A DNA stretch of 64,000 nt from Bailinhaonella thermotolerans (GCF_003594875.1 NZ_QZEY01000011.1:186001-250000), one strand, 5' to 3'; positions 8,871-18,544 are shown, counted from the stretch's first letter. The notes: a model not told the origin generated them from the letters alone. Translations and numbers: made by a program.

Positions 8871-10049
8871 TCAGAGCGGGACGAGCTCCAGGATGGGCAG
8901 GGTGGCCCGGGGGACGACGCGGGTGACCCGCAGCCCCGCCTCGGCCGCCAGCCGGTCGTAGTCCTCGCGGGTGCGGTCGGGCCCGCCGTACAGGACCAGG
9001 GACTGCAGGTGGACGACGTTGCCCATGGTGAAGGCCGCGCCGTACTGCAGGATCGGCTCGATCACCAGCAGGCGCGCGCCGGGGGGCATCGCGGCCCGCA
9101 CGGTGGCCAGGATGCGGCGGGCGGGCTCGTCGGCCCACCCGCCCAGCACGGCCTTGAGGACGTAGACGTCGCCGCCCGGCGGGACCGCCTCGAAGAAGTC
9201 GCCGCCGACCACCTCGACGCGGTCCTCGACACCGGAGCCCGGCAGCACCTCGCCGGCGCGGGCCACCATGCGCGGCAGATCGAACAGCACGCCGCGCATC
9301 CGGGGGAACCGGGACAGCAGCCCCACGAGGAACGCGCCCGTGCCGCCGCCCACGTCCACCACCGTGCGCACCGCCGACCAGTCGTAGACCCGCACCAGCA
9401 TGAGCACGTCCACGCGGGTGGCGGCGCGGTGGGCGCGGTCCATGCGGGCGTCCTCCGCGGGGTTGTCCGCGCGGTACCGGCGGTGCGGCACGCCGTGCGC
9501 CCGCTCGAAGGCGGCCTCGCCCGTGCGAACGCTGTGGGCGTACTCCGCCCAGGCCCGCACGTGCTCGGGCCACAGCCCGTACGCCTCGCGCAGCGACAGC
9601 GGGTGGTCCGAGCGGAGGGCCTGCCCGGGCCCGGCCAGGCCGTACCGGCCAGGCCCGGCCTGCTCGAAGACGCCCTTGGCGGCCAGGGCGCGCAGCACGC
9701 GGCCCAGCGCGGCGGGGTCGGCGCCGCTCGCGGCGGCCAGCTCCGGCACGGTCAGCGGCCCGGCCGCCAGGTGGTCGGGCACGCCCAGCGAGGCCACCGC
9801 GCGCAGCGCGAACGCCACCGACGGGTCGGCCAGCCGCCACAGCTCCACCGCCGTCTCCAGATCACCTGCCTCCAGATCACCCGTTCCCAGGCCGCCCGTC
9901 TCCAGGCCGCCCGCCTTCGGGCCGCCCGCCTCCGGGCCCGCGTCCCGGGTCTCCGGCGCGCCCGCAGGCTCCGGCGCGCCGCGGGTCACGGCCGCGTCCC
10001 TGGCGTCGGCGCGGGCGCCTCCCCCGGTCTCGCGGCGCGGGGCGGTCAT
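8871..10049 (-). CDS. SAM methyltransferase, plant-type O-MT fold, catalytic His missing
   Basis: 392 residues: a low-complexity Gly/Ala/Asp head (1-55), a dimerization/winged-helix domain (about 60-150, DHLAAGPLTVPELAA), then a Rossmann MT domain with motif I VVDVGGGTGAFLVGLL. The segment that normally reads LKxVLHxWxDE is LKAVLGGWADE here, so the general-base His is Gly303. It may methylate carbon or nitrogen, or catalyse something other than O-methylation. Its ATG overlaps the stop of xdhC (ATGA), so the two are probably co-translated. The 3' end faces the condensation gene across a hairpin. Confidence 0.85.
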   Translation of the reverse strand: MTAPRRETGGGARADARDAAVTRGAPEPAGAPETRDAGPEAGGPKAGGLETGGLGTGDLEAGDLETAVELWRLADPSVAFALRAVASLGVPDHLAAGPLTVPELAAASGADPAALGRVLRALAAKGVFEQAGPGRYGLAGPGQALRSDHPLSLREAYGLWPEHVRAWAEYAHSVRTGEAAFERAHGVPHRRYRADNPAEDARMDRAHRAATRVDVLMLVRVYDWSAVRTVVDVGGGTGAFLVGLLSRFPRMRGVLFDLPRMVARAGEVLPGSGVEDRVEVVGGDFFEAVPPGGDVYVLKAVLGGWADEPARRILATVRAAMPPGARLLVIEPILQYGAAFTMGNVVHLQSLVLYGGPDRTREDYDRLAAEAGLRVTRVVPRATLPILELVPL

Positions 10050-11152
10050 GGGGCGAGCGTGCCGTGGATGCGGCCCTCGGTGGCGCCCAGCGGGCGGCCG
10101 GTGCCGCCCCAGCGGTCCCTGATGAGCTCGGCGGCGATCGACACCGCGGTCTCCTCGGGGGTGCGGGCGCCGATGTCCAGCCCGATGGGCGAGTGCAGCC
10201 GCGCCAGCTCCTCCTCCGTCAGGCCGGCCTCCCTGAGCCGCTTCATCCGGTCGTCGTGGGTACGGCGGCTGCCCATGGCCCCGATGTACCCGGCGGGCGT
10301 GCGCAGGGCCACCTCCAGCAGCGGCACGTCGAACTTGGGGTCGTGGGTCAGCACGCAGATCGCCGTGCGGCCGTCCGCGCCGGTGCGGGCCAGGAACCGG
10401 TGCGGCCACTCGACCACGACCTCGTCGGCGTCGGGGAACCGGCTCTTGGTGGCGAACGTGCCGCGCGCGTCGCACACGATGACGCGGTAGCCGAGGAACC
10501 GGCCGATCCTGGCCACGGCCGCGGCGAAGTCGATGGCCCCGAACACGAGCATCGTCGGCGGCGGGGCGAACGACTGCACGAACACCCCCACCTCGTCCAT
10601 GCGGCGCTCGCCGTTCGGGCCGTAGTGGCGCTCGCCGGTCGCGCCCTGGGCCAGCATGCCGCGGGCGTCGTCGTCCACGGCCGCGTCCAGCCCGGCCGGG
10701 CCCAGCGAGCCCGCGGCCCCGTCCGGCCAGATCAGCCGGTGCGCGCCGACCCGTCCCGGGCCCGAGATCGTCGTGGCCACCGAGACCGGCCGCCGCTCCC
10801 GCACGGCGGCCGCCACCTCGTCCAGCCCGGGGAACGTCTCGCGGCTGACCGGTTCGACGAACACGTGCAGGATCCCGCCGCAGGTGAGCCCGACCGCGAA
10901 GGCGTCGTCGTCGCTCACGCCGTACTTCTCCAGGACCGGCCGCCCGGTCCTGATCGCCTCCTGCGCCGCCTCGTAGACCGCGCCCTCGACGCAGCCGCCC
11001 GACACGCTCCCGACGACCTCCCCGCCGGGTGAGACCGCCATCGCCGCCCCCGGCTCCCGGGGAGCGCTGCGGAAGGTGCTCACCACCGTCGCGAGGCCGA
11101 ACGTCTCGCCGGACGAATACCACGTGTGTATGGAATCCAGGACATCTCGCAT
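10046..11152 (-). CDS. xdhC: XdhC/CoxI-family molybdoenzyme maturation factor
   Basis: About 368 residues. The N-terminal XdhC/CoxI domain has TVVSTFRSAPREPGAAM and the conserved SVSGGCVEGAVYE. The C-terminal Rossmann domain has VFGAIDFAAAVARIGRFLGY and GAMGSRRTHDDRMKRL. Members of this family insert the sulfido ligand into, or chaperone, the molybdenum cofactor of xanthine-dehydrogenase-type enzymes. The partner is almost certainly the molybdenum hydroxylase at 12998-15901. ATG 11152 is preferred over the longer frame because GGAGG lies 8 nt upstream. It is divergent from the GMC oxidoreductase gene across about 220 bp. Confidence 0.9.
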   Translation of the reverse strand: MRDVLDSIHTWYSSGETFGLATVVSTFRSAPREPGAAMAVSPGGEVVGSVSGGCVEGAVYEAAQEAIRTGRPVLEKYGVSDDDAFAVGLTCGGILHVFVEPVSRETFPGLDEVAAAVRERRPVSVATTISGPGRVGAHRLIWPDGAAGSLGPAGLDAAVDDDARGMLAQGATGERHYGPNGERRMDEVGVFVQSFAPPPTMLVFGAIDFAAAVARIGRFLGYRVIVCDARGTFATKSRFPDADEVVVEWPHRFLARTGADGRTAICVLTHDPKFDVPLLEVALRTPAGYIGAMGSRRTHDDRMKRLREAGLTEEELARLHSPIGLDIGARTPEETAVSIAAELIRDRWGGTGRPLGATEGRIHGTLAP

Positions 11153-11371
11153 CGCTACCGCCTCCGCCCGTCGGCACACCGGCCACCTGGACGATTCCCC
11201 GGCACCGAGGCACCGTCAAGGCATGAGTTCACTAGCCCCGGCCCCCGCCCCCATGCCCCCACCAGGCCGGATTCCCCACGGATCACCACATCCCCCACCA
11301 GTCACCCGCACAACCCGCAGAGCGCCGCAAACCCCCGAACCGGTCGGTCCCGGCCGGACGGTGACCCGCCG

Positions 11372-12862
11372 ATGAGCGACATCCCCGACGTCGTGGTCGT
11401 CGGCGCCGGATCCGCCGGAGCCGTGCTGGCCGCCCGCCTCTCCGAGGACGCCTCCCGCCGCGTCCTGCTGATCGAGGCCGGCCCCGACTACCGGTCCGCC
11501 GACACCCCCGCCGCCCTGCGCGGCCCGAACTTCAGCCGCGCCCTGGCGCTGCGGGCCTTCCGCTGGCCCCTGCTCGCCCGCGCCACCCCCGCCCAGCGCC
11601 CCCGGGCGTACGCCTGCGGCCGCGGCGTCGGCGGCGGCTCGGCCGTCAACGGCCAGCTCGCCGTCCGCCCCCGGCCCGAGGACGTCGCCCGCTGGCCCGG
11701 CTGGACCTGGGACCGCGCCCGCGCCCTGCTGGCCGCCCTGGAGGACGACCTCGACCACGGCGGCGAGCCCGGCCACGGACGCCACGGCCCCGTGCCGATC
11801 ACCCGCGTCCCCGCCGCCGCCTGGGGCCCGGTCAGCCGGGCCCTGTGGGACACCCCCCACCCCCGCCACCCCGACCTCAACGCCCCGGACGCCGCCGGCC
11901 TGTCCCCCACCACCTGGAACCGCCGCGACGGGATGCGCGTCAGCACCAACGACGCCTACCTCGAACCCGCCCGCGACCGCCCCAACCTGCGCGTGCTCGG
12001 CGACACCGAGGTCACCCGGGTGCTCTTCCGCGGGCGGGCCGCCACCGGCGTCGAGACCGCAGGCCCGGACGGGACCCGCCGCGTGACGGCGGGCCAGGTC
12101 GTGCTGTGCGCGGGCGCCGTCCACACCGCCGCCCTCCTGCTCCGCTCCGGGATCGGCCCCGCCCGCGACCTGCGCGACCTCGGCCTCCCCCGCGTCGCCG
12201 ACCTGCCCGGCGTCGGCGCCGGCCTGTCCGACCACCCGTCCGCCCTGCTCCCCCTCCCGCTGCGCCCCGAGGCCCGCGCCCCCTCCCTGGACACGGTCTC
12301 CGGCGCCTGCGTCCTGCGCCTGCCCGTCACCGCCGGCCGCGACGGGCTCCCGGGCGACGTGCAGATCCTCCCGCTCGACCGGGGCCTGACCACCGCCTCC
12401 GGCGGGCTCCTCGTCTCCCTCATGCGCCCGGTCTCCACCGGCCGCGTACGGCTGCGCGACGGCGACCCCCAAACGCCCCCCGAGGTGGACCTGCGGCTCC
12501 TCACCGACCCCGGCGACCTGGCCCGGATGCGCGAGGCCCTCCGCCACGCGCTCCGCCTCGCCCGCTCCGCGCCGTTCGCCCGCGTCACCCCCGGCCCGCC
12601 GCCGGACATCGCCCGCCTGCGTGACCGCCCCGGCGACCTGGACGCCTGGCTCCTCGCCACCTGCGGCGGCCACAGCCACGCCGCCGGCACCTGCCGCATG
12701 GGCGACCCCGGCGACCCCGCCGCCGTCACCGACCCCGCGGGCCGCGTCCTCGGCGTCGAGAACCTGCGCGTCGCCGACCTGTCCCTCCTGCCCGCCCCCG
12801 TCGGCGGCCCGCCCCACCTGACCGCCGTCCTGCTCGCCGAACACCTCGCCCGCGCCTTCTGA
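11372..12862 (+). CDS. GMC-family FAD oxidoreductase
   Basis: About 496 residues. It starts with the FAD dinucleotide motif (VVVVGAGSAGAVLAARLSE, then LLIEAGPD) and shows the GMC signatures GRGVGGGSAVNGQLAVRP and GIGPARDLRDLGL. The C-terminus has the active-site segment HSHAAGTCRMG and ends PHLTAVLLAEHLA. It should oxidise an alcohol or amine of the pathway intermediate. It is clearly paralogous to the GMC protein at 32164-33744 (both have EAGPDYRSA.TP..RGPNF). At about 500 residues it is slightly short for the family. It is alone on its strand, convergent with the molybdenum hydroxylase gene. Confidence 0.9.
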   Translation: MSDIPDVVVVGAGSAGAVLAARLSEDASRRVLLIEAGPDYRSADTPAALRGPNFSRALALRAFRWPLLARATPAQRPRAYACGRGVGGGSAVNGQLAVRPRPEDVARWPGWTWDRARALLAALEDDLDHGGEPGHGRHGPVPITRVPAAAWGPVSRALWDTPHPRHPDLNAPDAAGLSPTTWNRRDGMRVSTNDAYLEPARDRPNLRVLGDTEVTRVLFRGRAATGVETAGPDGTRRVTAGQVVLCAGAVHTAALLLRSGIGPARDLRDLGLPRVADLPGVGAGLSDHPSALLPLPLRPEARAPSLDTVSGACVLRLPVTAGRDGLPGDVQILPLDRGLTTASGGLLVSLMRPVSTGRVRLRDGDPQTPPEVDLRLLTDPGDLARMREALRHALRLARSAPFARVTPGPPPDIARLRDRPGDLDAWLLATCGGHSHAAGTCRMGDPGDPAAVTDPAGRVLGVENLRVADLSLLPAPVGGPPHLTAVLLAEHLARAF

Positions 12863-12938
12863 CCCGCCCGCTCGAGCCCGCAGCCCCCGCCGCGAGACGC
12901 CGCACCGGGCCGCATCGGCCGCGCCAGGCCGCGCCGGA

Positions 12939-12970
12939 GCCGTACGGCGGCGCCCGCACCGCCGTACGGC
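12939..12970. terminator. perfect 12-bp hairpin between convergent genes
   Basis: GCCGTACGGCGG (12939-12950) and its exact complement (12959-12970) are separated by 8 nt. It lies between the GMC gene and the 3' end of the molybdenum hydroxylase, so it can work in both directions. Confidence 0.8.
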
Positions 12971-12997
12971 CGCCGGGAACGCCTGCGCGGGCGGGCG

Positions 12998-15901
12998 TCA
13001 GGGCAGCGTGGCCAGGATCGCCTCGGGGGTCAGCGGCGTCTCGTACACCCGCGCCCCCACCAGGTGCAGCGCGTCGGCCACCGCGTTGAACACGCACGGC
13101 GGCGAGCCCACCGCCCCGCCCTGGCCCATGCCCTTGTGCCCGCCCGGCGTGTCCGACGGCGTCTCCACGTGCCCGAAACGCACCTCCGGCGCCTCCGCCG
13201 CCGTCGGCAGCCGGTACTCCGCGAACGACACCGCCAGCGGATTCCCCGCCGCGTCGTACCCCGCCCGCTCGAACAGCGCCGCGCCCACGCCCTGCGCCAC
13301 CCCGCCCGCGATCTGCCCCTCCACTACCATCGGGTTGATCATCACCCCGCAGTCCTCGGACACCACGTAGCGCAGCACCCGCACCCGCCCCGTCTCCCGC
13401 TCCACCTCCACCGCGCACGCGTGACACGCGTTCGACCAGGTGATCGGCGGCGCCTTGTAGCTCCCGGCCGCCTCCAGGCCCGGCGTCTCCCCCGGCGGCA
13501 GCCGCCCCGTGTCGTGGTAGGCCAGCCGCGCCAGCTCCGCCCACTCCAGCGCCCGGCCCGGTCCCGCCCGGAACACCCCGCCCTCGGCCACCACCTCGCC
13601 CGGATCCGCCCCCAGCACATGCGCCGCGATCCGCGACGCCTTCTCCCGGACCCGCGCGCACGCCGCCCGGCACGCCCCGCCCGTGATCACCGCCGTCCCG
13701 CTCGCGCCCGTGCCCCGGCCGTACGGCGTGGACGCGGTGTCCCCCTGCACCACCGCCACGTCCTCCAGCGGCACGCCCAGCTCCTCGCTCACGAGCTGCG
13801 CCATCGTCGTCTCCACGCCCTGGCCGTGCGACCCCGTCGCCAGATGCACCGTCACCGCACCGCTCGGCGCCACCCGCACCGTCGCCGTGTCGCTGCCGAT
13901 CGGGTCCATCGTCCCTCCGCCCGACGGCTCCACGTACAGCGCCACCCCCGCCCCCAGCAGCCTGCCCTCCCGCTCGAACGCCCGCCGCCGCTCCCGCCGG
14001 AACTCGTCGTACCCGAGCAGCGCCACGGCCTGCTCCAGCGTCTCCGCCGGCGTCACCCGGTCCAGCACCATCCGCGTCGGCATGGTGTATGGCAGATCGC
14101 CCGCCCCCACCACGTTCCGCCGGCGCAGCTCCACCGGGTCCAGCCCCACCTCCCGCGCGACCTCGTCGATCATCTGCTCCCGCGCCACCGTCGCGAACGT
14201 CCACGGCCCCCGGTACGCCGCCCGCGGGCAGGTGTTCGTCCGCACCGACCGGAACCGGAACGCGTGCATCGGCACCTTGTACGGCCCGGTGAACATCATC
14301 CCCACGAACGGCCCCGCGCCCCCGATCACGCCCGTCGGATACGCCCCCGAATCCTCAAGGTGATCCAGGTACCAGCCGAGGAACCGCCCCTCCCCGTCCA
14401 GCGCGAACGCGCACTCCCCCTCGTCCGACCGGCCGTGCCCGGCCGTCGTCAGGTTCTCCCGCCGGTCCTCGATCCACTTCACCGGACGCCCCAGCAGCCG
14501 CGCGGCCACCGCGACCGCCAGCTCGTCCCGCCCCGTCCAGAACTTCTGCCCGAAGCTGCCGCCCACGTCCCGCGCCGTCACCCGCACGTTGTGCTCCGGC
14601 ACCCCCGTGGCCCGCGAGATCGCCAGCCGCGCCTCGTGCGGATTCTGCGTCGAGATCCACGCGTGCAGCTCCCCCAGCGCGTACGACGCCACGATCCCCC
14701 GCGTCTCCAGCGGAGCGTTCGCCAGCCGCTGCTGCCGGAACGTCGCCCGCACCACGTGCGGCGAGCTCTCCAGCGCCGCCCGCAGCCTCGGCCGCGTCGG
14801 GAACGTCATCTGCTCGTTCACGTTCGTGTCGAGCTCGTCGTAGACCAGGTGCTCGGCGTCCTCGGCCGCCCGCCGCACGTCCAGCACCGGCGGCAGCGGC
14901 TCGATCTCCAGCTCCACCAGCTCGGCCGCGTCCTCCGCGGCGTACCGGCTCTCGGCCACCACCAGCGCCACCGGCTCCCCGGCGAACCGCACCCGCCCCT
15001 CCGCCAGCGGCGTCAGCGCCGGGCCCTTCACGCCGAGCATGGGCGTCGCCCGCAGCGACCCCGCCCGCGGGTTCAGGTCCGCCGCCGTGAGAACCGCGAC
15101 CACCCCGTCCAGCCCGCGCGCCCGCCCGGCGTCCAGCCGCGTGATCCGCCCGCGCGCGACCGGGCTGCGCACGAACGCCGCGTGCGCCATCCCCGGCAGC
15201 GCCACGTCCGCCACGAACCGCCCCTGCCCCGTCAGCAGCCGGGCGTCCTCGCGCCGCCCGACCCGCCCCCGCTCCGCCCGCGCCCCCTCGCCCGGCCGCC
15301 CCCGCCCGCTCTCCGGACCCCCCGCCACGCCGTACGGCCCCCGGCCCGCGTCCCCGCCGCCCGGGTCGTACGGCGGAGCGCCCGCCGCGCCCGGCGCGCC
15401 CCCTTCCCCCGGGGTGGCCGCCCCGGGGGAAGGGGGCGGCGTCTCGGCGGCGGCGCGGCGGACGGCGCGGACGATGCCCTGGTAGCCCGTGCACCGGCAC
15501 AGGTTGCCCGCCAGGGCGTGCCGCAGGCCGCCCTCGTCCTCGGGCACGCCGTCGCGGAGCAGCCCGGTCGCCGCCATCACCACGCCCGGCGTGCAGAAGC
15601 CGCACTGGACCCCGTGCTCCTCGCGCAGCGCCCGCTGGACCGGCGCCAGCTCCTCCCCCGGCCCGCCCACGCCCTCCACCGTGACGACCTCGGCCCCGTC
15701 GGCCTGCACCGCGAACACCAGGCACGCCAGGACCGCCCGCCCGTCCAGGAGCACCGTGCAGCTCCCGCACTCCCCCTCCTCGCAGCCCACCCGCGTCCCC
15801 GTCAGGGCGCAGTCCTCCCGCAGGAAGTCGGCGAGCGTCCGCCGCCCCGCCACCCGTCCCCGGACCGTCCGCCCGTTCACCCGGACCACGATGTCGTGCA
15901 T
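12998..15901 (-). CDS. molybdenum hydroxylase (XDH/aldehyde oxidase type), fused Fe-S and Mo subunits, catalytic Glu to Gln
   Basis: 967 residues. Residues 1-155 are the two-[2Fe-2S] small subunit (GCEEGECGSCT plus distal Cys; CGFCTPG with NLCRCTGYQG). A Pro/Gly-rich linker (about 160-225) follows, then the molybdopterin subunit (GRFVADVALPGMAHAAFVRSP, DVGGSFGQKFW). The FAD part is a separate gene (16052-17011), so the split differs both from CoxSML-type three-gene enzymes and from animal XDH. At the usual catalytic Glu (KGxGExG) the protein reads KGMGQGG, with Gln927 encoded by CAG on the minus strand (13121-13123). A reduced or altered reaction is possible. The start is ATG 15901 with GGAGGAG just upstream. 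A role in oxidising a ring or aldehyde of the product is inferred. Confidence 0.9.
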   Translation of the reverse strand: MHDIVVRVNGRTVRGRVAGRRTLADFLREDCALTGTRVGCEEGECGSCTVLLDGRAVLACLVFAVQADGAEVVTVEGVGGPGEELAPVQRALREEHGVQCGFCTPGVVMAATGLLRDGVPEDEGGLRHALAGNLCRCTGYQGIVRAVRRAAAETPPPSPGAATPGEGGAPGAAGAPPYDPGGGDAGRGPYGVAGGPESGRGRPGEGARAERGRVGRREDARLLTGQGRFVADVALPGMAHAAFVRSPVARGRITRLDAGRARGLDGVVAVLTAADLNPRAGSLRATPMLGVKGPALTPLAEGRVRFAGEPVALVVAESRYAAEDAAELVELEIEPLPPVLDVRRAAEDAEHLVYDELDTNVNEQMTFPTRPRLRAALESSPHVVRATFRQQRLANAPLETRGIVASYALGELHAWISTQNPHEARLAISRATGVPEHNVRVTARDVGGSFGQKFWTGRDELAVAVAARLLGRPVKWIEDRRENLTTAGHGRSDEGECAFALDGEGRFLGWYLDHLEDSGAYPTGVIGGAGPFVGMMFTGPYKVPMHAFRFRSVRTNTCPRAAYRGPWTFATVAREQMIDEVAREVGLDPVELRRRNVVGAGDLPYTMPTRMVLDRVTPAETLEQAVALLGYDEFRRERRRAFEREGRLLGAGVALYVEPSGGGTMDPIGSDTATVRVAPSGAVTVHLATGSHGQGVETTMAQLVSEELGVPLEDVAVVQGDTASTPYGRGTGASGTAVITGGACRAACARVREKASRIAAHVLGADPGEVVAEGGVFRAGPGRALEWAELARLAYHDTGRLPPGETPGLEAAGSYKAPPITWSNACHACAVEVERETGRVRVLRYVVSEDCGVMINPMVVEGQIAGGVAQGVGAALFERAGYDAAGNPLAVSFAEYRLPTAAEAPEVRFGHVETPSDTPGGHKGMGQGGAVGSPPCVFNAVADALHLVGARVYETPLTPEAILATLP

Positions 15902-16051
15902 CGGCTCCTCCTAGCCCGCCTCGACCTGCCGCTCCCCCGCCCGACGTCCTCCCCTGGCCACACCGCCGGCCCCGCGCCACCGCCGGGCGTCCGGCCCCCC
16001 TCGCCCACGCGCCGCTCCCCGCCGTTCGCGCCGCCCCAGGGCGGCGGACCG

Positions 16052-17011
16052 TCAGGCCCCGGCGCTCTCCCTGGCGCTCCGGAGCGCCCGTTCCAGGACG
16101 TGCGCCGCGAGCCGGCCCCGGACCGCCGCGGAGGCGCGCGCACCCCGGGGAAGCCGCGAGCCGTCCGGGCCATCCGCGCCGCCGTGCGGAACCTCCTCCC
16201 GGCCCCCGTCGCCCGCCCCGCCCGGCGCGGGGCGCCGGGGCCCGGAACGTTCCACGGCGGGCTCATCGGGCGGGCCGGGCAGGAGACCGAGGTCGCGCAG
16301 GGCCGCGCGGGCGACCTCCTCCGCCGGGGCGCCCGCGAGGGCCAGTTCCTCCGCCGCGCGCGGCCTGGCGGGGGCGGGGGTGACGCCGTACAGCACGATC
16401 CGGCACGCGGCGCCGGGGGCGAGCGCGACGGCTGCCCCGGCGAGGGCGCGCCCGGCCGCCCGGGGCGCGACCCGCTCGAACCCGAACCCCGAGCCGGCGG
16501 GCCACCGGGGGAACCGCGCGGCGGTGAGCAGCGGCCCCGGCGCCGGGCGGGCTCCGGTGAAGCGGGCCCCGGCGGGCACCGTCCCGGCCGGCCCGCCCAG
16601 CTCCAGCAGCGCGCCGAGCGCGACGGCCACGGCGGGCAGGTCGCCGGCGGGGTCGGCCTGGGCGAGCGCGCCGCCGACCGTGCCGCGGTTGCGCACCTGC
16701 GGCGGCCCCAGCCACGGCAGGGCCAGCGCCAGCAGCGGCGCGGCCTCGCGCACCTCGGTGGAGCGCTCGGCGTCCCGCTGCCGCGTCATCGACCCGACGC
16801 GCAGCTCATCGCCGTCCAGGGTGATCCCGGCGAGCTCCGCCACCCGGTTGAGATCGACCAGGTGCGCGAACCGCGCCCGGCGCGCCGCCAGCTCCGGCAC
16901 GAGGCTCTGCCCCCCGGCCAGGGCGGCGGCGGCCGGTCCGAGCTCGGCGAGGAGCGCCGAGGCCTCGGCCGCCGCGGTCGGGGCGTGGTAGGTGAAAGAC
17001 GCAGGCTTCAC
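16052..17011 (-). CDS. FAD-binding subunit of molybdenum hydroxylase (CoxM/XdhB-like)
   Basis: About 319 residues. The N-terminal half is a PCMH-type FAD domain: YHAPTAAAEASALL, the flavin loop ALAGGQSLVPELAARR, and VRNRGTVGGALAQADPAGDLPAVAVALGA written in parts, with a typical CO-dehydrogenase flavoprotein C-domain after it. The last 80 or so residues are Pro/Gly/Arg-rich and not conserved. It should pass electrons from the Fe-S domain of the 12998-15901 protein to an acceptor. The start is GTG 17011, with an AGGTGG-like ribosome site upstream. The gene precedes the fused Mo/Fe-S gene with a 150-nt gap. Confidence 0.9.
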   Translation of the reverse strand: MKPASFTYHAPTAAAEASALLAELGPAAAALAGGQSLVPELAARRARFAHLVDLNRVAELAGITLDGDELRVGSMTRQRDAERSTEVREAAPLLALALPWLGPPQVRNRGTVGGALAQADPAGDLPAVAVALGALLELGGPAGTVPAGARFTGARPAPGPLLTAARFPRWPAGSGFGFERVAPRAAGRALAGAAVALAPGAACRIVLYGVTPAPARPRAAEELALAGAPAEEVARAALRDLGLLPGPPDEPAVERSGPRRPAPGGAGDGGREEVPHGGADGPDGSRLPRGARASAAVRGRLAAHVLERALRSARESAGA

Positions 17012-17258
17012 GTGAGCCACCTCGGTTCCGCGTCGAGGGCACCCTGACAATAACCAGGCCCGCCGACCTCGTCGAGAAGCCCGCCGCAGGTCGTGGCTTC
17101 TGTCCCGAATGCCGGGGGCCGTGCCGTTCGCCTGGCGACCCAGGTTCAGAGCGAATCGGACAAGACACTCCATACCTGGGCGCTTTACAAAGTAGATCAC
17201 ATGTCGGACCTTCCGCCCGGGCGTTGCCGGAGACCGCCCCGCGGCCGATAGTGGCGGA
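17012..17258. promoter_or_regulatory. divergent promoter region, molybdenum hydroxylase / P450 block
   Basis: 247 bp between the leftward FAD-subunit gene and the rightward P450 operon, markedly less GC-rich at 17040-17220 (for example TTTACAAAGTAGATCACATG). It must hold promoters for both operons. No boxes could be assigned with confidence. Confidence 0.45.
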
Positions 17259-18461
17259 GTGGAGGCTGCTCACCTACCCCCGCGCTTCGACCCCCACGAC
17301 CCCGGCCTGCACGACGACCCCTATCCCGTCTACGCGCGGCTGCGCGAGGCCGGCCCGCTGTGCCGGGGCGGGCCCGCGCAGTGGGTGGTCACCCGGTACG
17401 ACGAGGTCGCCGCGCTCCTGTCCGACCCCCGCCTGGGCGCCGAGCTCCCCGAGGCGTACCACCGGCTCTCGGCGGGGCCCGGGCCCGCCGGGGACTTCGT
17501 GCAGCGGATCATGCTCTACAAGGACCGCCCCGCCCACGTGCGGCTGCGGCGCCTGATGGGCCAGGGGTTCTCCCCCGGCGCGGTGCGCCGCCTGCGCGGC
17601 CGGATCGGCGAGCTGGCGGACGGGCTGCTCGCGCCCGCGCTGGAGGCCGGGCGCATGGACGCGGCCGAGGACCTGGCCCTCCCCCTGCCGATCATGGTGG
17701 TCTGCGAGCTGATCGGCATCCCGCCCGGCGACCGCGCCGAGGTGCGGCCGAGGGCGTTCGACCTCGGCCGGGCGATCGCGGCCAGCGGGGACCCCGCCGG
17801 CCGGGAGGCCGCCGACCGCGCGGTGGTGTGGCTGCGGGACTACATCGGCGGGCTGCTGGCCGAGCGGCGCGTGAAGCCCCGCGACGACCTGCTGTCCCGG
17901 CTGCTCAGCGCGCAGGAGGGCGACGACCGGCTCACCGCCGGGGAGATCGTCGACAACGTGGTCTTCCTGTTCTTCGCCGGGTTCGAGACCACGACGAGCC
18001 TGCTGGGGACCGGCTGCGCGGCGCTGCTCGGCCACCCCGGCGTGCTGGACCGGCTCCGGGACGACCCCGGGCTCGTGCCCACGGCCGTGGAGGAGTTCCT
18101 GCGGCACGACGCGCCCATCCAGAGCCGGGTGCGCCTCGTGCGCGAACCCGTCACCGTCGGCGGGCGCACCCTCCGGCCCGGCCGCATGCTCCTGCTGCTC
18201 ATCGGCTCCGCCAACCGCGACGAGCGCCGGTTCCCCGACCCCGACCGGCTGGACCCGGCCCGCTCCCCCAACCCGCACGTGAGCTTCGGCGGCGGCCCAC
18301 ACTTCTGCCTGGGCGCGGCCCTGGCCCGAGCCGAGGGCGAGATCGTCTTCACCCGTCTCGCCCGCCGCGTCGCCGACATCGCCCCGGCGGGCCCTCCGGT
18401 GCGCTCCCCCGGCCCGCTGCGCGCGTTCACCCGCCTGCCCGTGGCCCTCCGCCCCGCCTGA
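17259..18461 (+). CDS. cytochrome P450 (first of three related copies)
   Basis: About 400 residues, class I bacterial P450. The I-helix reads FFAGFETTTSL (Glu in the acid position), the K-helix EEFLR (ExxR), and the heme loop FGGGPHFCLGAALA. The start is GTG 17259. It shares with the P450s at 18623 and 20997 an opening of the type FD...DPYP.YARLRE and a long ANRDERRFP-DRLD segment, so the three arose by duplication. Probable role: oxidation (hydroxylation or coupling) of the NRPS product. The redox partners are not in the window. The stop lies inside a 14-bp palindrome. Confidence 0.93.
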   Translation: MEAAHLPPRFDPHDPGLHDDPYPVYARLREAGPLCRGGPAQWVVTRYDEVAALLSDPRLGAELPEAYHRLSAGPGPAGDFVQRIMLYKDRPAHVRLRRLMGQGFSPGAVRRLRGRIGELADGLLAPALEAGRMDAAEDLALPLPIMVVCELIGIPPGDRAEVRPRAFDLGRAIAASGDPAGREAADRAVVWLRDYIGGLLAERRVKPRDDLLSRLLSAQEGDDRLTAGEIVDNVVFLFFAGFETTTSLLGTGCAALLGHPGVLDRLRDDPGLVPTAVEEFLRHDAPIQSRVRLVREPVTVGGRTLRPGRMLLLLIGSANRDERRFPDPDRLDPARSPNPHVSFGGGPHFCLGAALARAEGEIVFTRLARRVADIAPAGPPVRSPGPLRAFTRLPVALRPA

Positions 18462-18473
18462 GCCGTACGGCTC
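18460..18473. repeat. 14-bp perfect palindrome over the P450 stop codon
   Basis: GAGCCGTACGGCTC begins at the second base of the TGA. It contains the CCGTACGG octamer seen in the terminators of this window, but without a loop. Confidence 0.6.
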
Positions 18474-18544
18474 GCGCCGCGTTCGCCCGGGATGCCCGCG
18501 TATGCCCGGGCGGCGGCGTCACGCGCTCCCGCCGCGGCGGCCCG

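Noticed and set aside
17497-17560. Internal frames within the P450 genes suggesting small proteins
   Set aside because: No ribosome sites and codon pattern typical of shadow frames.
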